A DNA stretch of 64,000 bases from Sodalis praecaptivus (GCF_000517425.1 NZ_CP006569.1:2170001-2234000), one strand, 5' to 3'; positions 43,243 to 52,862 are shown, counted from the first letter of the stretch. Numbers and translations are program-made. Notes: generated by a model not told the origin, from the sequence alone.

Positions 43243-44148
43243 ATGAGCGCCCCTTCCCACACTGAACTACGCATCTTTATCGCGGTGGCCGAACGCCGTC
43301 ATTTTCGCGAAGCGGCGGATTTTCTCGGTATGAAGCCCTCGACGCTGAGCCACGCGATCAAAGGGTTGGAGGAGCGGCTACAGGTCCGCTTATTTCATCG
43401 CACCACACGCAGCGTGGCGCTAACCGAGGCGGGCCAACACTTTTATCGCCGCCTGCGCCCGCTAATGCGGGAATTGGACGACACCATGAATAGCGTCACC
43501 GCGTTGGGAAAGCGCCCGGCGGGAACTTTACGCATTAACGGTAGCGAGGCGGCCATCAGCATTTTGCTTGCGGAGGTGATACCGCGTTTTAACCAGAACT
43601 TCCCGGGTATCGAACTGGATTTGGTGGCCGATGGCACTTTAAGCGACGTAATTCAGCATGGCTTTGATGCCGGTATCCGTTTGCGCGAGGATATTCCGCA
43701 GGATAGGGTGGCGGTGCGGATAAGTCAGGAGGTGCGATTTTTGGCGGTGGCGTCTCCAGCCTATTTGGCATCGCATCCGCCGGTGTTAACGCCGCGAGAT
43801 TTATTGCAGCAGCGCTGCATCCGTCAGCGCTTACCGAGCGGTAAGCGCTACGCCTGGGAGTTTATGCAGAAGGGCGACGTCTTTTCATTGGATGTTCCCG
43901 GTACGCTGACGCTGAATAGCAGCCCATTGATGGTCGAAGCGGCGATCAACGGATTAGGTATCTGCTTTGTGCCGGAATATTATGCGCGGCCCTATTTTGC
44001 CTCCGGCGCTCTGGTCGCGTTATTAACCGCGTGGAGCACGGCGTCGCCGGGATTATTTTTATATTTTCCGCCTAGCCGCCATCTGTCATTTCCGTTACAG
44101 GCATTTATTGACACCATCAAAGCATCGAGATCGGCAGATAGGCGCTAA
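43243..44148 (+). CDS. LysR-family transcriptional regulator
   Basis: A 301-residue LysR regulator of the same subgroup as the one at 20569. Winged helix at residues 1-62 (ELRIFIAVAERRHFREAADF, KPSTLSHAIKGLEERLQVRL, HRTTRSVALTEAGQHFYRRL). Effector domain with RPAGTLRINGSEAAISILLAEVI and DAGIRLREDIPQDRVAVRI. The divergent SDR gene is the likely target. No clear effector. Confidence 0.91.
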   Translation: MSAPSHTELRIFIAVAERRHFREAADFLGMKPSTLSHAIKGLEERLQVRLFHRTTRSVALTEAGQHFYRRLRPLMRELDDTMNSVTALGKRPAGTLRINGSEAAISILLAEVIPRFNQNFPGIELDLVADGTLSDVIQHGFDAGIRLREDIPQDRVAVRISQEVRFLAVASPAYLASHPPVLTPRDLLQQRCIRQRLPSGKRYAWEFMQKGDVFSLDVPGTLTLNSSPLMVEAAINGLGICFVPEYYARPYFASGALVALLTAWSTASPGLFLYFPPSRHLSFPLQAFIDTIKASRSADRR

Positions 44149-44331
44149 GGGGCCGCGGTACATTCCGCCGGCCGCCGTGGCCGACGGGCAAGTGTTTCCG
44201 TAAAGTAATAATAACGCGGGCGACATAAATGAGTCGGTGTAATGCGGGCCATTTATCGCTAAGATAACGTTGTCAGAATGTTAATTCTTGTACAAATGAT
44301 GTTTATTAATTTCTAAAGTTGGAAATGGCAA

Positions 44332-46725
44332 ATGATTAACAAAATAACCAGCATAGTCATCGCCCTTATTGGCCTGGCCATGCTTTGGATGGGAGGGGAG
44401 CTGTTGCTGGCCGGCGGCTCGTTTTTTTATGTCATCATGGCGCTGGGTCTGCTGGCCACGGCCGTAGCGCTGTTCAAAAACAACAAAGTCGCGCTGTCTA
44501 TCTACGCGGTGTTGATGTGGTTAACGCTCATTTGGATTATTTACGAAGTGGGCTTCGACAAATGGCAGTGGATCCCCCGCGGCGATCTGATAGGCATTAT
44601 CGGCGTCTGGCTGGCGTTGCCCTGGATAGTCCGTCCGCTATATCGTCCATCGCAGCCCGATAACGCCCGTGGTTTTCACCCCTTTCTGGGCACGACCGTC
44701 CTTATCATGATAGCCATCGTCATTGGCCTCATGTTCTATGATCCCTACCCGCAGGCCGGCAATATCACGACCGAACGCACGCCGGTCGACGCCGGCGCGG
44801 CGCAAAACGACTGGTCTGCCTATGGCGGGAGCGCCAGCGGCCTGCGTTTCTCCGGTCTGAAGCAGATTGACAAAACCAACGTTAACCGTCTGACGATTGC
44901 CTGGGAGTATCATACCGGCGACCTGCGCGATCCGGCCAAGGACGCCTCGGAATTTACCTTCGAGGCCACGCCGCTGAAAGTGAATGATACGGTGTATTTC
45001 TGCACCCCGCACAATGAAGTGCATGCCTTGAACCCTGAAACCGGCGCGGTAAAGTGGAAATACCAGGGTACCCCGGATCCCTCGAATTTGCAGCAGCATC
45101 AGACCTGCCGCGGCGTAAGCTATTATGACGCCGGCGCGGCGCCCATCGCCGCCGATACGCCAGCCGGCAGTACGCCGGCGCCGGCGCTGTGTCGTAAACG
45201 CATTTTTAACGCCACCACCGATGCCCGGCTGATTGCGCTGGATGCTGATAGCGGTAAGCCCTGTGCGGATTTCGGTACCAACGGCGTTGTAGATTTGCAT
45301 GCCGGGATGGGACAGATTCGTCCTCACGCGCTGATGCAAACCGCTGCCCCTCTAGTGGCGGAAAATTTGGTGATCGTTGGTGGCTCGGTCATGGATAACG
45401 GCTATCATGCCGGCAATCCCTCAGGGGTCATTCGCGCTTACGATGCCATAAGCGGTAAATTGGTTTGGAACTTTGATCCCGCTCAGCCGGAGAATACCCA
45501 ACCTATAGGCGAAGGGCAAAGTTACCCGCAGGATACGCCGGTCGCCTGGGGCACCCTGAGCGCTGACGTGAAAAATGGTCTGGTGTATGTGCCGTTCGGC
45601 AATGCCTCGCCGGACGAAGTGGGCATCAACCGCGACCCCAATAGCAATACCGAAAAATTCCGCGACACGCTGGTTGCGTTGGATTTGCATACCGGCACCT
45701 TTAAATGGCGCTTTCGATCGTCCAATAACGATCTCTGGGATCGGGATAATCCCTCGCAGCCCTCCTTGCTGGATATCGATTATCAAGGCAATAAGCAGCC
45801 AGTGGTCGTTCTGCCGACCAAAACCGGCAATCTTTTTGTGTTGAACCGTCTGACGGGCCAACCCGTTTACCCGGTCAATCAGGTTGAGGTGTCGACAAAA
45901 GGCGGCGTGCCGGGCGAGAAATTGGCGCCGACGCAGCCCGTCTCCGCATTGAACTTTATTCCTGAAGCGCTGAACGAAAAAGCGATGTGGGGGCTGACGC
46001 CGTTTGACCAAATGGCCTGCCGCCGTGAATTTACCTCGTTGCGCTATGACGGTAACCCCTGGACGCCTTCAACCGAAGCCGGCACGCTGGTTTTCCCCGG
46101 CAATATCGGCGTCTTCAACTGGGGATCGGTCGCGATAGATCCCGAACGGCAAATTCTTATCGCCTCGCCCGTTCGGTTAGCCTATAAGTACAACCTGATT
46201 AAGCGCACTGCGGATACGGAAGACAAACGGCTGTTTACCCAAGAAGGGCAGCCGTACTGGAATGAAAATTTCGAGGGCAATTATGCGATACACATTCAGC
46301 AATTTGCCTCCAGTCTCGGTATCCCCTGTATCGCGCCGCCGTGGGGAAGAATGGTTGGCGTTGATTTAACCAGCGGTAAGACCGTTTGGCTGCGCCGGGT
46401 CGGCACCACCAAAAACCTGGCGACCACCTTTTTGCCCGGGCGCTTTCCCATTGGTTTCCCGATGGGGATGGTCGCCCATGGCGGTCCGCTTATTACCGCG
46501 GGCGATGTGGTATTCCACGCCGCCACGGCGGATAACTTCTTCCGCGCCTATGATGTCAATACCGGCAAACTGTTGTGGGAAAACGAGCTGCCGGCCGGCG
46601 GGCAGGCGACGCCATCCACCTATATGGGCAAGGATAACAAGCAGTATGTCATTATCGCCGCTGGCGGCCATGGTTCGATGGCCACCAAACCCGGTGATGC
46701 GGTCATCGCGTATCGCCTGCAGTAG
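44332..46725 (+). CDS. gcd: PQQ-dependent membrane glucose dehydrogenase
   Basis: Oxidises D-glucose to gluconolactone at the periplasmic face and passes electrons to ubiquinone. At 797 residues it equals E. coli Gcd (796). Five membrane helices occupy residues 1-140; the rest is an eight-bladed quinoprotein propeller opening with NDWSAYGGSASGLRFSGLKQ, with FEATPLKVNDTVYFCTPHNE, DLWDRDNPSQPSLLDI and GGHGSMATKPGDAVIAYRL at the end. Needs PQQ, which E. coli cannot make; no pqq genes are in the window. A strong terminator follows. Intact. Confidence 0.97.
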   Translation: MINKITSIVIALIGLAMLWMGGELLLAGGSFFYVIMALGLLATAVALFKNNKVALSIYAVLMWLTLIWIIYEVGFDKWQWIPRGDLIGIIGVWLALPWIVRPLYRPSQPDNARGFHPFLGTTVLIMIAIVIGLMFYDPYPQAGNITTERTPVDAGAAQNDWSAYGGSASGLRFSGLKQIDKTNVNRLTIAWEYHTGDLRDPAKDASEFTFEATPLKVNDTVYFCTPHNEVHALNPETGAVKWKYQGTPDPSNLQQHQTCRGVSYYDAGAAPIAADTPAGSTPAPALCRKRIFNATTDARLIALDADSGKPCADFGTNGVVDLHAGMGQIRPHALMQTAAPLVAENLVIVGGSVMDNGYHAGNPSGVIRAYDAISGKLVWNFDPAQPENTQPIGEGQSYPQDTPVAWGTLSADVKNGLVYVPFGNASPDEVGINRDPNSNTEKFRDTLVALDLHTGTFKWRFRSSNNDLWDRDNPSQPSLLDIDYQGNKQPVVVLPTKTGNLFVLNRLTGQPVYPVNQVEVSTKGGVPGEKLAPTQPVSALNFIPEALNEKAMWGLTPFDQMACRREFTSLRYDGNPWTPSTEAGTLVFPGNIGVFNWGSVAIDPERQILIASPVRLAYKYNLIKRTADTEDKRLFTQEGQPYWNENFEGNYAIHIQQFASSLGIPCIAPPWGRMVGVDLTSGKTVWLRRVGTTKNLATTFLPGRFPIGFPMGMVAHGGPLITAGDVVFHAATADNFFRAYDVNTGKLLWENELPAGGQATPSTYMGKDNKQYVIIAAGGHGSMATKPGDAVIAYRLQ

Positions 46726-46773
46726 GCGTAACCGGCCGCGCGCGGTGCAGGCCGTGGCCTGAGACGTTCTTGA

Positions 46774-46801
46774 AGAGCTGCCCATGGCAGCTCTTTTTTT
46801 G
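46774..46801 (+). terminator. Rho-independent terminator of gcd
   Basis: AGAGCTGCC-CAT-GGCAGCTCT forms a nine-base perfect stem followed by TTTTTTT, about 50 bases after the gcd stop. Textbook intrinsic terminator. Confidence 0.93.
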
Positions 46802-46932
46802 TGCCGCTCGGTCTCTTCACCTCTGCAGATTTTGCAGCTTATCGCCGCGGGCAAGAGGCGGTAAGCCCTATCGCGGCGCGCCACGCTGGCGGGCGGCAAG
46901 CTAGCTGGCCGCGGGCCTGAGACCGCTGGCGG

Positions 46933-47517
46933 TCAAAAGAAGACGCGTTCGCTTAAGCGCTGAAGCTCCTTGCTGATTTTCTCGCCTGAACGGGCAAATT
47001 CTTTACTAATGCGCTCTCCCGTGCGATTTATCTCGGGAGCGGCATGGGTTTCAAGGCGTTTAGAAAAGCTAGTCAGTTGCTGTAAAATTCGTTGGGCTTC
47101 CCGGTTGACTTTTTCTGCTCCCGTGTTTTGCTGACAGGGTTCTTTGGGCGTAATGCTGAGCTGCAGAACGGTCAGCGCCTCGTTCAGCTTAGCTAAATCA
47201 TCAGACGAAATAGGGTCTGCGCCGGCATTGACGCGCATATCATACTGAATACTTTGGCCCAGAATTGTTGTCGACTTAATTAAATCCGCCAGGGCGGCGG
47301 TGTTCTTCGCCACCAAGAAAAAAGCGTTTAGCCGATCCGCATCCCGTTCGGCAAACGCAATAAAGTCCGCCACCTTTGGCTGATGTGACGTATTGTTGAT
47401 AGACGTTAACGTCCCTAGGAGCATTTGAAATCCCTGGGCGATTTGATTATTTTCAGTAATATTATTCTGCTCGTTAACTGCAGGCATGCCCGCGCGAACC
47501 TGTATAATCGTCAACAT
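46933..47517 (-). CDS. Hypothetical protein, 194 aa, helical
   Basis: Not recognised. A soluble, Asn/Gln-rich protein without signal peptide. Residues 25-130 look all-helical (QGFQMLLGTLTSINNTSHQP, LNAFFLVAKNTAALADLIKS, LAKLNEALTVLQLSI). The last 60 residues form an amphipathic heptad-like stretch with near-repeats: TGERISKEFARSGEKISKEL, where GERISKEFARS and GEKISKELQRL are two copies. AAGGAG lies eight bases before the ATG, so translation is convincing. Base composition is AT-richer than gcd. It lies alone between gcd and a sugar-transport unit. Apolipoprotein-like or secretion-related helices are possible; no function is claimed. Confidence 0.7.
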   Translation of the reverse strand: MLTIIQVRAGMPAVNEQNNITENNQIAQGFQMLLGTLTSINNTSHQPKVADFIAFAERDADRLNAFFLVAKNTAALADLIKSTTILGQSIQYDMRVNAGADPISSDDLAKLNEALTVLQLSITPKEPCQQNTGAEKVNREAQRILQQLTSFSKRLETHAAPEINRTGERISKEFARSGEKISKELQRLSERVFF

Positions 47518-48347
47518 GTGATGATCTCCTTATAACGCGATGAATTAACGTATTAATAACATCAAATGATTAAATCAATGTCAAACCGATAATTTGTTTC
47601 CGCTCGGGAAATTAAGCTGTGATTCCTTGGCGGGTCAAGAGGTTCGGAGCGCCACGGGCAGAACAAGGACGGCTTAACTGTTATTTCGCGTTCGCAGGGA
47701 AAGTAAAGGAAGGGAAGGGGAAAAAGAAAATGACATAAGCGGTAATTGCGATTTTCTCTTCTATGACGAGCCGAGTTAATGCCTGGCTTATCATTTTCTG
47801 AAAACATACCCCTAAAACGCATTGCCTAAAAGTGAAGTTTCTCTATAACCGCGAAGTTTTATTGGCTGCGTCTGGCGTCTTACCTTAATGCCATCGATCC
47901 TGTTTACTATAAAAATGGGGGATTAAATTAGCACTCAAACACCCGGGAAATAACCATGATGAAAGAATGAAGGTCATTTTATCGCGGTTATCAGCGCTTT
48001 GGTTTTATTTTAGCTATGCCGCAGCCGCAACGGGTTTATTACCTTGGCGCTGGTTAAGGGCGTTCACGCGCGCGGGGCGTACTGACCATGACTATTCTCA
48101 TACCCTGGGGGGTCTCACGTCGACAGGGGCGTGCCATAAATCAATCTTGCAGCAGCGGACAGGGCTCGGCCGGACCGACGTCGATGGTCTCATCGGCACG
48201 GGTGATTTTCTTTATCTGCGTCACATTTTATCTTCCTATTCACGTCCAAAATGTGATCAGGTTCAGGTGTGGATATTAGTATTCTTGTATGGCAGATGGA
48301 GAGTGCTAGTGTGATTCCACTCTTTATCGTAATTGGATCGCAATAAA
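47518..48347. other. 830-base AT-rich gap, possibly a decayed gene
   Basis: Mostly noncoding. It includes a 115-codon plus-strand frame at 47967-48314 without ribosome site or recognisable domain, and a short minus-strand frame at 48141-48224 with a good ribosome site. Mixed signals in several frames suggest the remains of a regulator for the downstream transport/reductase pair, but this cannot be proven from the sequence alone. Confidence 0.4.
48141..48224 (-). pseudogene. Possible N-terminal remnant of a lost gene
   Basis: GTG at 48224 with AGGAAG seven bases upstream reads MTQIKKITRADETIDVGPAE then PCPLLQD and a TGA. The opening looks like a genuine protein N-terminus; the frame continues about 29 codons past the TGA without family resemblance. 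Weak call. Confidence 0.25.
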
Positions 48348-49913
48348 ATGATAAATCGGGATGAAGAAAAGCCGATAAGGCTTAAAAATATGCTCGCCTA
48401 TGGTGGCGGGGATGTCTTCGGGGGCGGCAGTTTTACCGTCCTCGGCCTCTGGTTAATGTACTTTTATACCACCTACGGCGGGCTTAGCCCAGCAGAGGCG
48501 GGAGCCGTTATTGCGACGGCGCGTTTGCTTGATGCCTTTTTCGATCCGCTCATGGGGTATGTTACCGACAATTTTTGGCGAAATCGGTTGGGCCAACGCT
48601 TCGGCCGCCGCGGATTTTTCTTTCTCATTGGCGCACCGCTGGTGTTTATCAGCTATATCATCATGTGGGCCAGCGATATGGGCTTCGGCTACTATTTAGC
48701 CACCTACATTCTTTTCTACGCCTGCTATACCTTGGTCATCGTTCCCTATGAAACCCTCGCGGCGGAAATGACGCATGATTTTCACGTCCGCTCGCGCCTG
48801 ACCGGTGTACGCATGTTCTTTTCGATGGGTGCCGGTATTCTGGCGGCCTGGCTGCCGGGGGGAATCATTGCTTTCCTCGGGAAAGACGCCTCCTCGTCCT
48901 TTTTATATATGGCGATCATCTTTGGTACCTTATTCGCCGTGGTCATTCTCGGGCTCTATTTTTTCACCTGGGAACGTCCTATTGCCGTCCCGGAGAAACC
49001 CGCGCCGGTGGAGTTCAAACGCGATATGAAAGCGTTGTTCCGCTCGCTTTTGTCCACCTTTAATGTCAGAACCTTCCGCCAGCATGTCGGCATGTATCTT
49101 GGAGCTTATGTGGCGCTGGATGTGCTGGGTGCGGTCATGGCGTATTACATTATCTTTGTGCTGGGCCACAATACGGTGGATGCCGCCAACAGCATGACGT
49201 TCATGTCGGTGGTGCAGTTTTTTTGTATCGCCGCCTGGATCCCGCTTTGCATTAAAATCGGCAACGGGCCCGCTTATAAACTGGCGCAATATTTTATGCT
49301 GGCAAGCGTCGCGCTGTTCGTCAGTTTTTATGCTTTTGATATTCCCACGGCGTTGTGGATGGTTTGGGGCGCCGCCATCGTCATGGGGATGGGCCGTTCC
49401 GGTACGCAATATGTTTGCTGGAATATTTACAGCTTCATTCCCGATGTGGATGAAATGCTGACGGGCAAGCGCCGGGAGGGCATTTTTGCCGGCGTCATGA
49501 CGTTCGTACGTAAGGCGGTGCAGGCCGTTGCGCTCTTTATCGTCGGGATGGTTCTCCAGACTTACCATTTCGCAGGCAAGGGCGCGACAACGCAGCCGCC
49601 GGAAGCGATTCATGGTATTGCGCTGGTCTTCGGCATTGGCGCCGTCATTTTCCTTGCCGTAGGCTTGTTAAGCGCGCGTCGCTTTCGTCTAAATCAGCAT
49701 AACCACGCGCTGCTGATTGCGGAAATCCAGCGCCGGCGCGCCGGCGGCGGCGCGGCTGACGCATCGGTGCAAACGCGTCAGGTAGCAGAGACATTGACAG
49801 GGTGGCCATGGGCAAGCCTGTGGGGAAATAACGATATCATGCGCCGCATCGACCCTCGCGCCGCCGATTTAAACCAAGAAGGAACCACTCGACATGACCC
49901 GAATAGCATTTGA
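48348..49913 (+). CDS. GPH-family (MelB-like) sugar:cation symporter
   Basis: A 521-residue inner-membrane transporter with twelve helices of the glycoside-pentoside-hexuronide family. Family marks: LAYGGGDVFGGGSFTVLGLWLMYFYT in helix 1, RLLDAFFDPLMGYVTDNFWRNRLGQRFGRR in the first loop (with the conserved Asp and Arg residues), VPYETLAAEMTHDFHVRSRLTGVRM, and REGIFAGVMTFVRKAVQAVALF late. These segments are spread over separate helices. The C-terminus has an extra 60-residue cytoplasmic tail. Its 3' end overlaps dlgD-like by 20 bases, so the two form one operon. Likely substrate: a uronate, oligouronide or related sugar acid. ATG at 48348 preferred to TTG at 48333. Confidence 0.9.
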   Translation: MINRDEEKPIRLKNMLAYGGGDVFGGGSFTVLGLWLMYFYTTYGGLSPAEAGAVIATARLLDAFFDPLMGYVTDNFWRNRLGQRFGRRGFFFLIGAPLVFISYIIMWASDMGFGYYLATYILFYACYTLVIVPYETLAAEMTHDFHVRSRLTGVRMFFSMGAGILAAWLPGGIIAFLGKDASSSFLYMAIIFGTLFAVVILGLYFFTWERPIAVPEKPAPVEFKRDMKALFRSLLSTFNVRTFRQHVGMYLGAYVALDVLGAVMAYYIIFVLGHNTVDAANSMTFMSVVQFFCIAAWIPLCIKIGNGPAYKLAQYFMLASVALFVSFYAFDIPTALWMVWGAAIVMGMGRSGTQYVCWNIYSFIPDVDEMLTGKRREGIFAGVMTFVRKAVQAVALFIVGMVLQTYHFAGKGATTQPPEAIHGIALVFGIGAVIFLAVGLLSARRFRLNQHNHALLIAEIQRRRAGGGAADASVQTRQVAETLTGWPWASLWGNNDIMRRIDPRAADLNQEGTTRHDPNSI

Positions 49914-50910
49914 GGCACTACAATCGACCATTGAACAGGCTTTTTTGCGGGCCGGTTTGTCGGCCGAACAGGCCGCTCTGTGTGCCAAAATACATACACA
50001 AACCAGCTGCGATGGTATTCCTTCCCACGGCCTTAATCGCGTGGCGCGCTTCGTGGACTATGTGAAAAAAGGCTGGGTAGCGGTCGACGCCGTGCCCGAG
50101 CGGGTAAAAAGTTTATCGGTGATGGAAGTCTGGGACGGCCAGCGCGGCCCTGGTATTCCAAATGCTATCCTGGCTATCGACAGGGCCATTGAACTGGCGC
50201 GGGATAACGGCGTTGGTATGGTCGCGATGCGCAATACCACGCACTGGATGCGCGGCGGCACCTACGGCTGGCGTGCGGCAACGCAGGGCATGGCCGCGAT
50301 TTGCTGGACCAATACTGAATCCTGTATGCCCGCCTGGGGCGGTAAAAACCCCCGTTTAGGCAATAATCCCTTTGTGATGGCGGTGCCGGGCAAAGCCGGC
50401 CCATTGGTGTTGGATATGGCGATGTCGCAGTATTCCTACGGCAAACTACAGGTAACACGCTTAAAGGGCGAAAAGTTACCCTACGCCGGTGGGTTTACGG
50501 CCGAGGGCCAGTTGACGGACGATCCCGCGCCGATTGAGGCATCCATGCGTATTTTGCCCGCCGGTTACTGGAAAGGCTCCGGCTTGGCCATACTACTCGA
50601 TGCTATGGCGGCGTTACTTTCCGCGGGCAAATGTACGGCGGAAATTGACACCATAGAGCAGGGCAGTTGCACCGGCGCCAGCCAAATTTTCATGGTGTTT
50701 GACCCGGCCCAGATTGGCGGCCAGGCGCTCTCTGAGCAAATCACCGCACGCGTGCAGGCGTATGTCAACGGCTCCGACAAAGCAGAAGGCTTCAGCGAGG
50801 TTACCTGGCCAGGACAGCGGCAACGCTTGACCCGCGAACAGAATCTACAACAGGGCATCCCCGTAGACGAAGGGGTATGGAAGGAGGTGCAAAAACTCGC
50901 GGCCGGATGA
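49894..50910 (+). CDS. 2,3-diketo-L-gulonate reductase-like (malate/L-lactate dehydrogenase family)
   Basis: A 338-residue NAD(P)H-dependent reductase of the LDH2 family. It resembles E. coli DlgD/YiaK (332): SHGLNRVARFVDYV with the catalytic His, VGMVAMRNTTHWMRGGTYGW, ICWTNTESCMPAWGG, RLGNNPFVMAVP and ILPAGYWKGSGLAILLDAMA. DlgD reduces 2,3-diketo-L-gulonate to 3-dehydro-L-gulonate. AAGGA lies nine bases before the ATG inside the transporter gene. Together they suggest uptake and first reduction of a keto sugar acid; the exact substrate is not shown. A terminator follows. Confidence 0.87.
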   Translation: MTRIAFEALQSTIEQAFLRAGLSAEQAALCAKIHTQTSCDGIPSHGLNRVARFVDYVKKGWVAVDAVPERVKSLSVMEVWDGQRGPGIPNAILAIDRAIELARDNGVGMVAMRNTTHWMRGGTYGWRAATQGMAAICWTNTESCMPAWGGKNPRLGNNPFVMAVPGKAGPLVLDMAMSQYSYGKLQVTRLKGEKLPYAGGFTAEGQLTDDPAPIEASMRILPAGYWKGSGLAILLDAMAALLSAGKCTAEIDTIEQGSCTGASQIFMVFDPAQIGGQALSEQITARVQAYVNGSDKAEGFSEVTWPGQRQRLTREQNLQQGIPVDEGVWKEVQKLAAG

Positions 50911-50966
50911 GAATAGCCGCCGTTTTGCGTGATGAAGCCCGTTCCCGAGCGCCCGACAAGCAATGT

Positions 50967-50996
50967 GAATGCCCGACCTTTGGGCATTCCTCCTTT
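50967..50996 (+). terminator. Terminator after the DlgD-like gene
   Basis: GAATGCCC (50967-50974) and GGGCATTC (50982-50989) pair perfectly around a seven-base loop and are followed by CTCCTTT. A moderate intrinsic terminator for the transporter/reductase operon. Confidence 0.65.
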
Positions 50997-52086
50997 GGTC
51001 GATTATTAGCTAACGCATAGATAAGCGCAGAGGGGCTTTCGTTTTCTTTGGACCTGTTGATATTGACCGGGCAGATTGGCGGCGGTTGAATGCACTACCG
51101 CCCGCCGGCGGGATAGCATGGTTAAGGTCACTCCTGTCGTTTTACCCTTTCTCACTCTCTGCCGATTTTCCGGCGTCTGAACGCGTTTAGCGTGTCGATA
51201 GCGCTGCGCACATCCTGCAAAAGAGACCACGCCCTCATGTGATCCTACCCGGTTACGCCTATTTTCTTCTTCTGCGCTTTGAGTATGCAGATCATCAATG
51301 AGGTAGGTTATCTATCCACTGGTTTATTTTATTAATAATGAAGTGAGATGTTTATTTTTATTACTATACCATTTAGATGATGTTAATAAGTGAGAAATGT
51401 TGAAAGAGAGTAGATTAAACTAATCTTAAACGATAGTGTTGAAAGTGAGCTTTATTTTTCCTTTTTAGCGCTGCATTAGCGGTCCCTGCCGCCGAAACCC
51501 TTTGCGTCCGACTAATGTAACATTATGTAAGTAAAGTAATTTGTGATTTTGGACTCAATCATTCATCGACAATGGCGATCGATAACCAAACTTTGATAAT
51601 GATAATCTATTGTTTTTTTTGTATTGATTGCTATTGACGATCAATATTTAAACGCTATTATGTGCATCCTCAGTAATGAGATGAAATATCTTACCCAGTT
51701 TCACGATAACAATAATGTCAATATGCACTTGGCGAGTTACGGGTATATTGTGCTACTTCATGTATTTTTCTCGCCCATTGCGGTGAAAGCGTGTGTGCGT
51801 TTATGGCGTTGCTATTGAATCGCGTTTGTGCATTTTGGACTGGGATATTTATCCCCGTCGGCTTATTTATTATGGCAATACGCTTATTACAATCTTATTA
51901 GTCTTTAGAAAATATCTTGTTGTAGCATTGTTGCCGGAATTAATCCGGAACATAGGCAAAGTTAATTAACGCGGGGAAAGATCGCATTAGGCGGCAATCT
52001 GTGATGGCGTCCTGAATCTGCAATCCCGTTATTGTTTAATAATATTGATAAAGTCCAGAGATCCCCGTTCTCTGGCGGGAGTAACT
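50997..52086. promoter_or_regulatory. AT-rich leader of the fimbrial operon
   Basis: About 1.1 kb without a convincing gene. From about 51290 to 52000 it is strongly AT-rich, in contrast to the GC-rich surroundings, as seen in front of horizontally acquired, H-NS-silenced fimbrial operons. A 64-codon frame at 51624-51818 lacks a ribosome site and family resemblance. A Fur-like motif is listed separately. Confidence 0.55.
51595..51613 (+). promoter_or_regulatory. Possible Fur box upstream of the fimbrial operon
   Basis: GATAATGATAATC matches the first 13 bases of the Fur consensus exactly (two perfect GATAAT hexamers plus C); the third hexamer is poor. It lies 480 bases upstream of the chaperone gene, in the AT-rich leader. 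Confidence 0.35.
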
Positions 52087-52791
52087 ATGTCCCTATGTCG
52101 CTTCGCTCTAAAGGTGATTGCCTGTGCGCTGGCGTTGGGCGCGTTGAGCGCGCCGCCCGCCAGCGCGGCCGGCGGAATTTCTCTGCAAAGTACCCGAGTG
52201 GTGTACCCCCTGGGCGCCAAACAAACGACGGTTGCCGTAAAGAATTCATCCACCACAGATTCTTTCATGGTGCAGTCCTGGGTGAATAATCCCGGCGGGG
52301 AAAAAAGCCGTGATTTCGTCGTAACGCCACCGCTGTATATCAGCGGGCCGAATAATGAAAATACCCTACGCCTGATGCTGACCGGCGCTAATCTTCCTCG
52401 CGACCGCGAGTCGCTGTATTATCTTAATGTGAAAGCCATTCCTTCTCTCGATAAACAGGCATTGAAGGGGAAGAATATGCTGCTGCTGGCGGCGAATACC
52501 CGCATCAAGCTATTTGTTCGTCCCACAGGGTTAATACCGGCCGTCAATGAAGCCCCAAAAAAATTAACATTCCGTCGCCAGGGAAACATGCTGGAGATTG
52601 TGAACCCGACGCCTTATTACATCACGATAACGAATATGAAAGCCGGCAACCAGGCATTGGGGAACATAATGGTGGCGCCGCAGGGGTCGGGCCGGCAGCC
52701 GCTAACAGCCGGGAGCGCCAATGTTGTCACTTGGCAGACGATTAATGATTACGGCGCCGTAACGCCAGAAATAAAAAGCCCGATACGCTAA
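52087..52791 (+). CDS. Fimbrial periplasmic chaperone (PapD family)
   Basis: A 234-residue periplasmic chaperone that donates a strand to pilin subunits and delivers them to the usher. Signal peptide MSLCRFALKVIACALALGAL to ASA. Mature GGISLQSTRVVYPLGAKQTT, the chaperone signature LYYLNVKAIPSLD, and TRIKLFVRP with the conserved Arg-Lys pair region are visible. A second Ig-like domain ends with the GSAN and TINDYGA segment. ATG at 52087 has GGGAG upstream. First gene of the fimbrial operon, ahead of the usher by about 70 bases. Confidence 0.93.
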   Translation: MSLCRFALKVIACALALGALSAPPASAAGGISLQSTRVVYPLGAKQTTVAVKNSSTTDSFMVQSWVNNPGGEKSRDFVVTPPLYISGPNNENTLRLMLTGANLPRDRESLYYLNVKAIPSLDKQALKGKNMLLLAANTRIKLFVRPTGLIPAVNEAPKKLTFRRQGNMLEIVNPTPYYITITNMKAGNQALGNIMVAPQGSGRQPLTAGSANVVTWQTINDYGAVTPEIKSPIR

Positions 52792-52862
52792 TCGCGCTCT
52801 TTTAATTCATTTTGCCGCGCCTGCGCCGCTATTCGCCTCTTTTTCTACCCTGGTTATGGATA

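Noticed and set aside
47967-48314. 115-codon plus-strand frame before the GPH transporter
   Set aside because: No ribosome site, no recognisable domain, and it overlaps a minus-strand frame with a better start. Kept only as part of the possible decayed-gene region.
51624-51818. 64-codon frame in the AT-rich leader of the fimbrial operon
   Set aside because: No ribosome site and no family resemblance; open by chance in AT-rich DNA.
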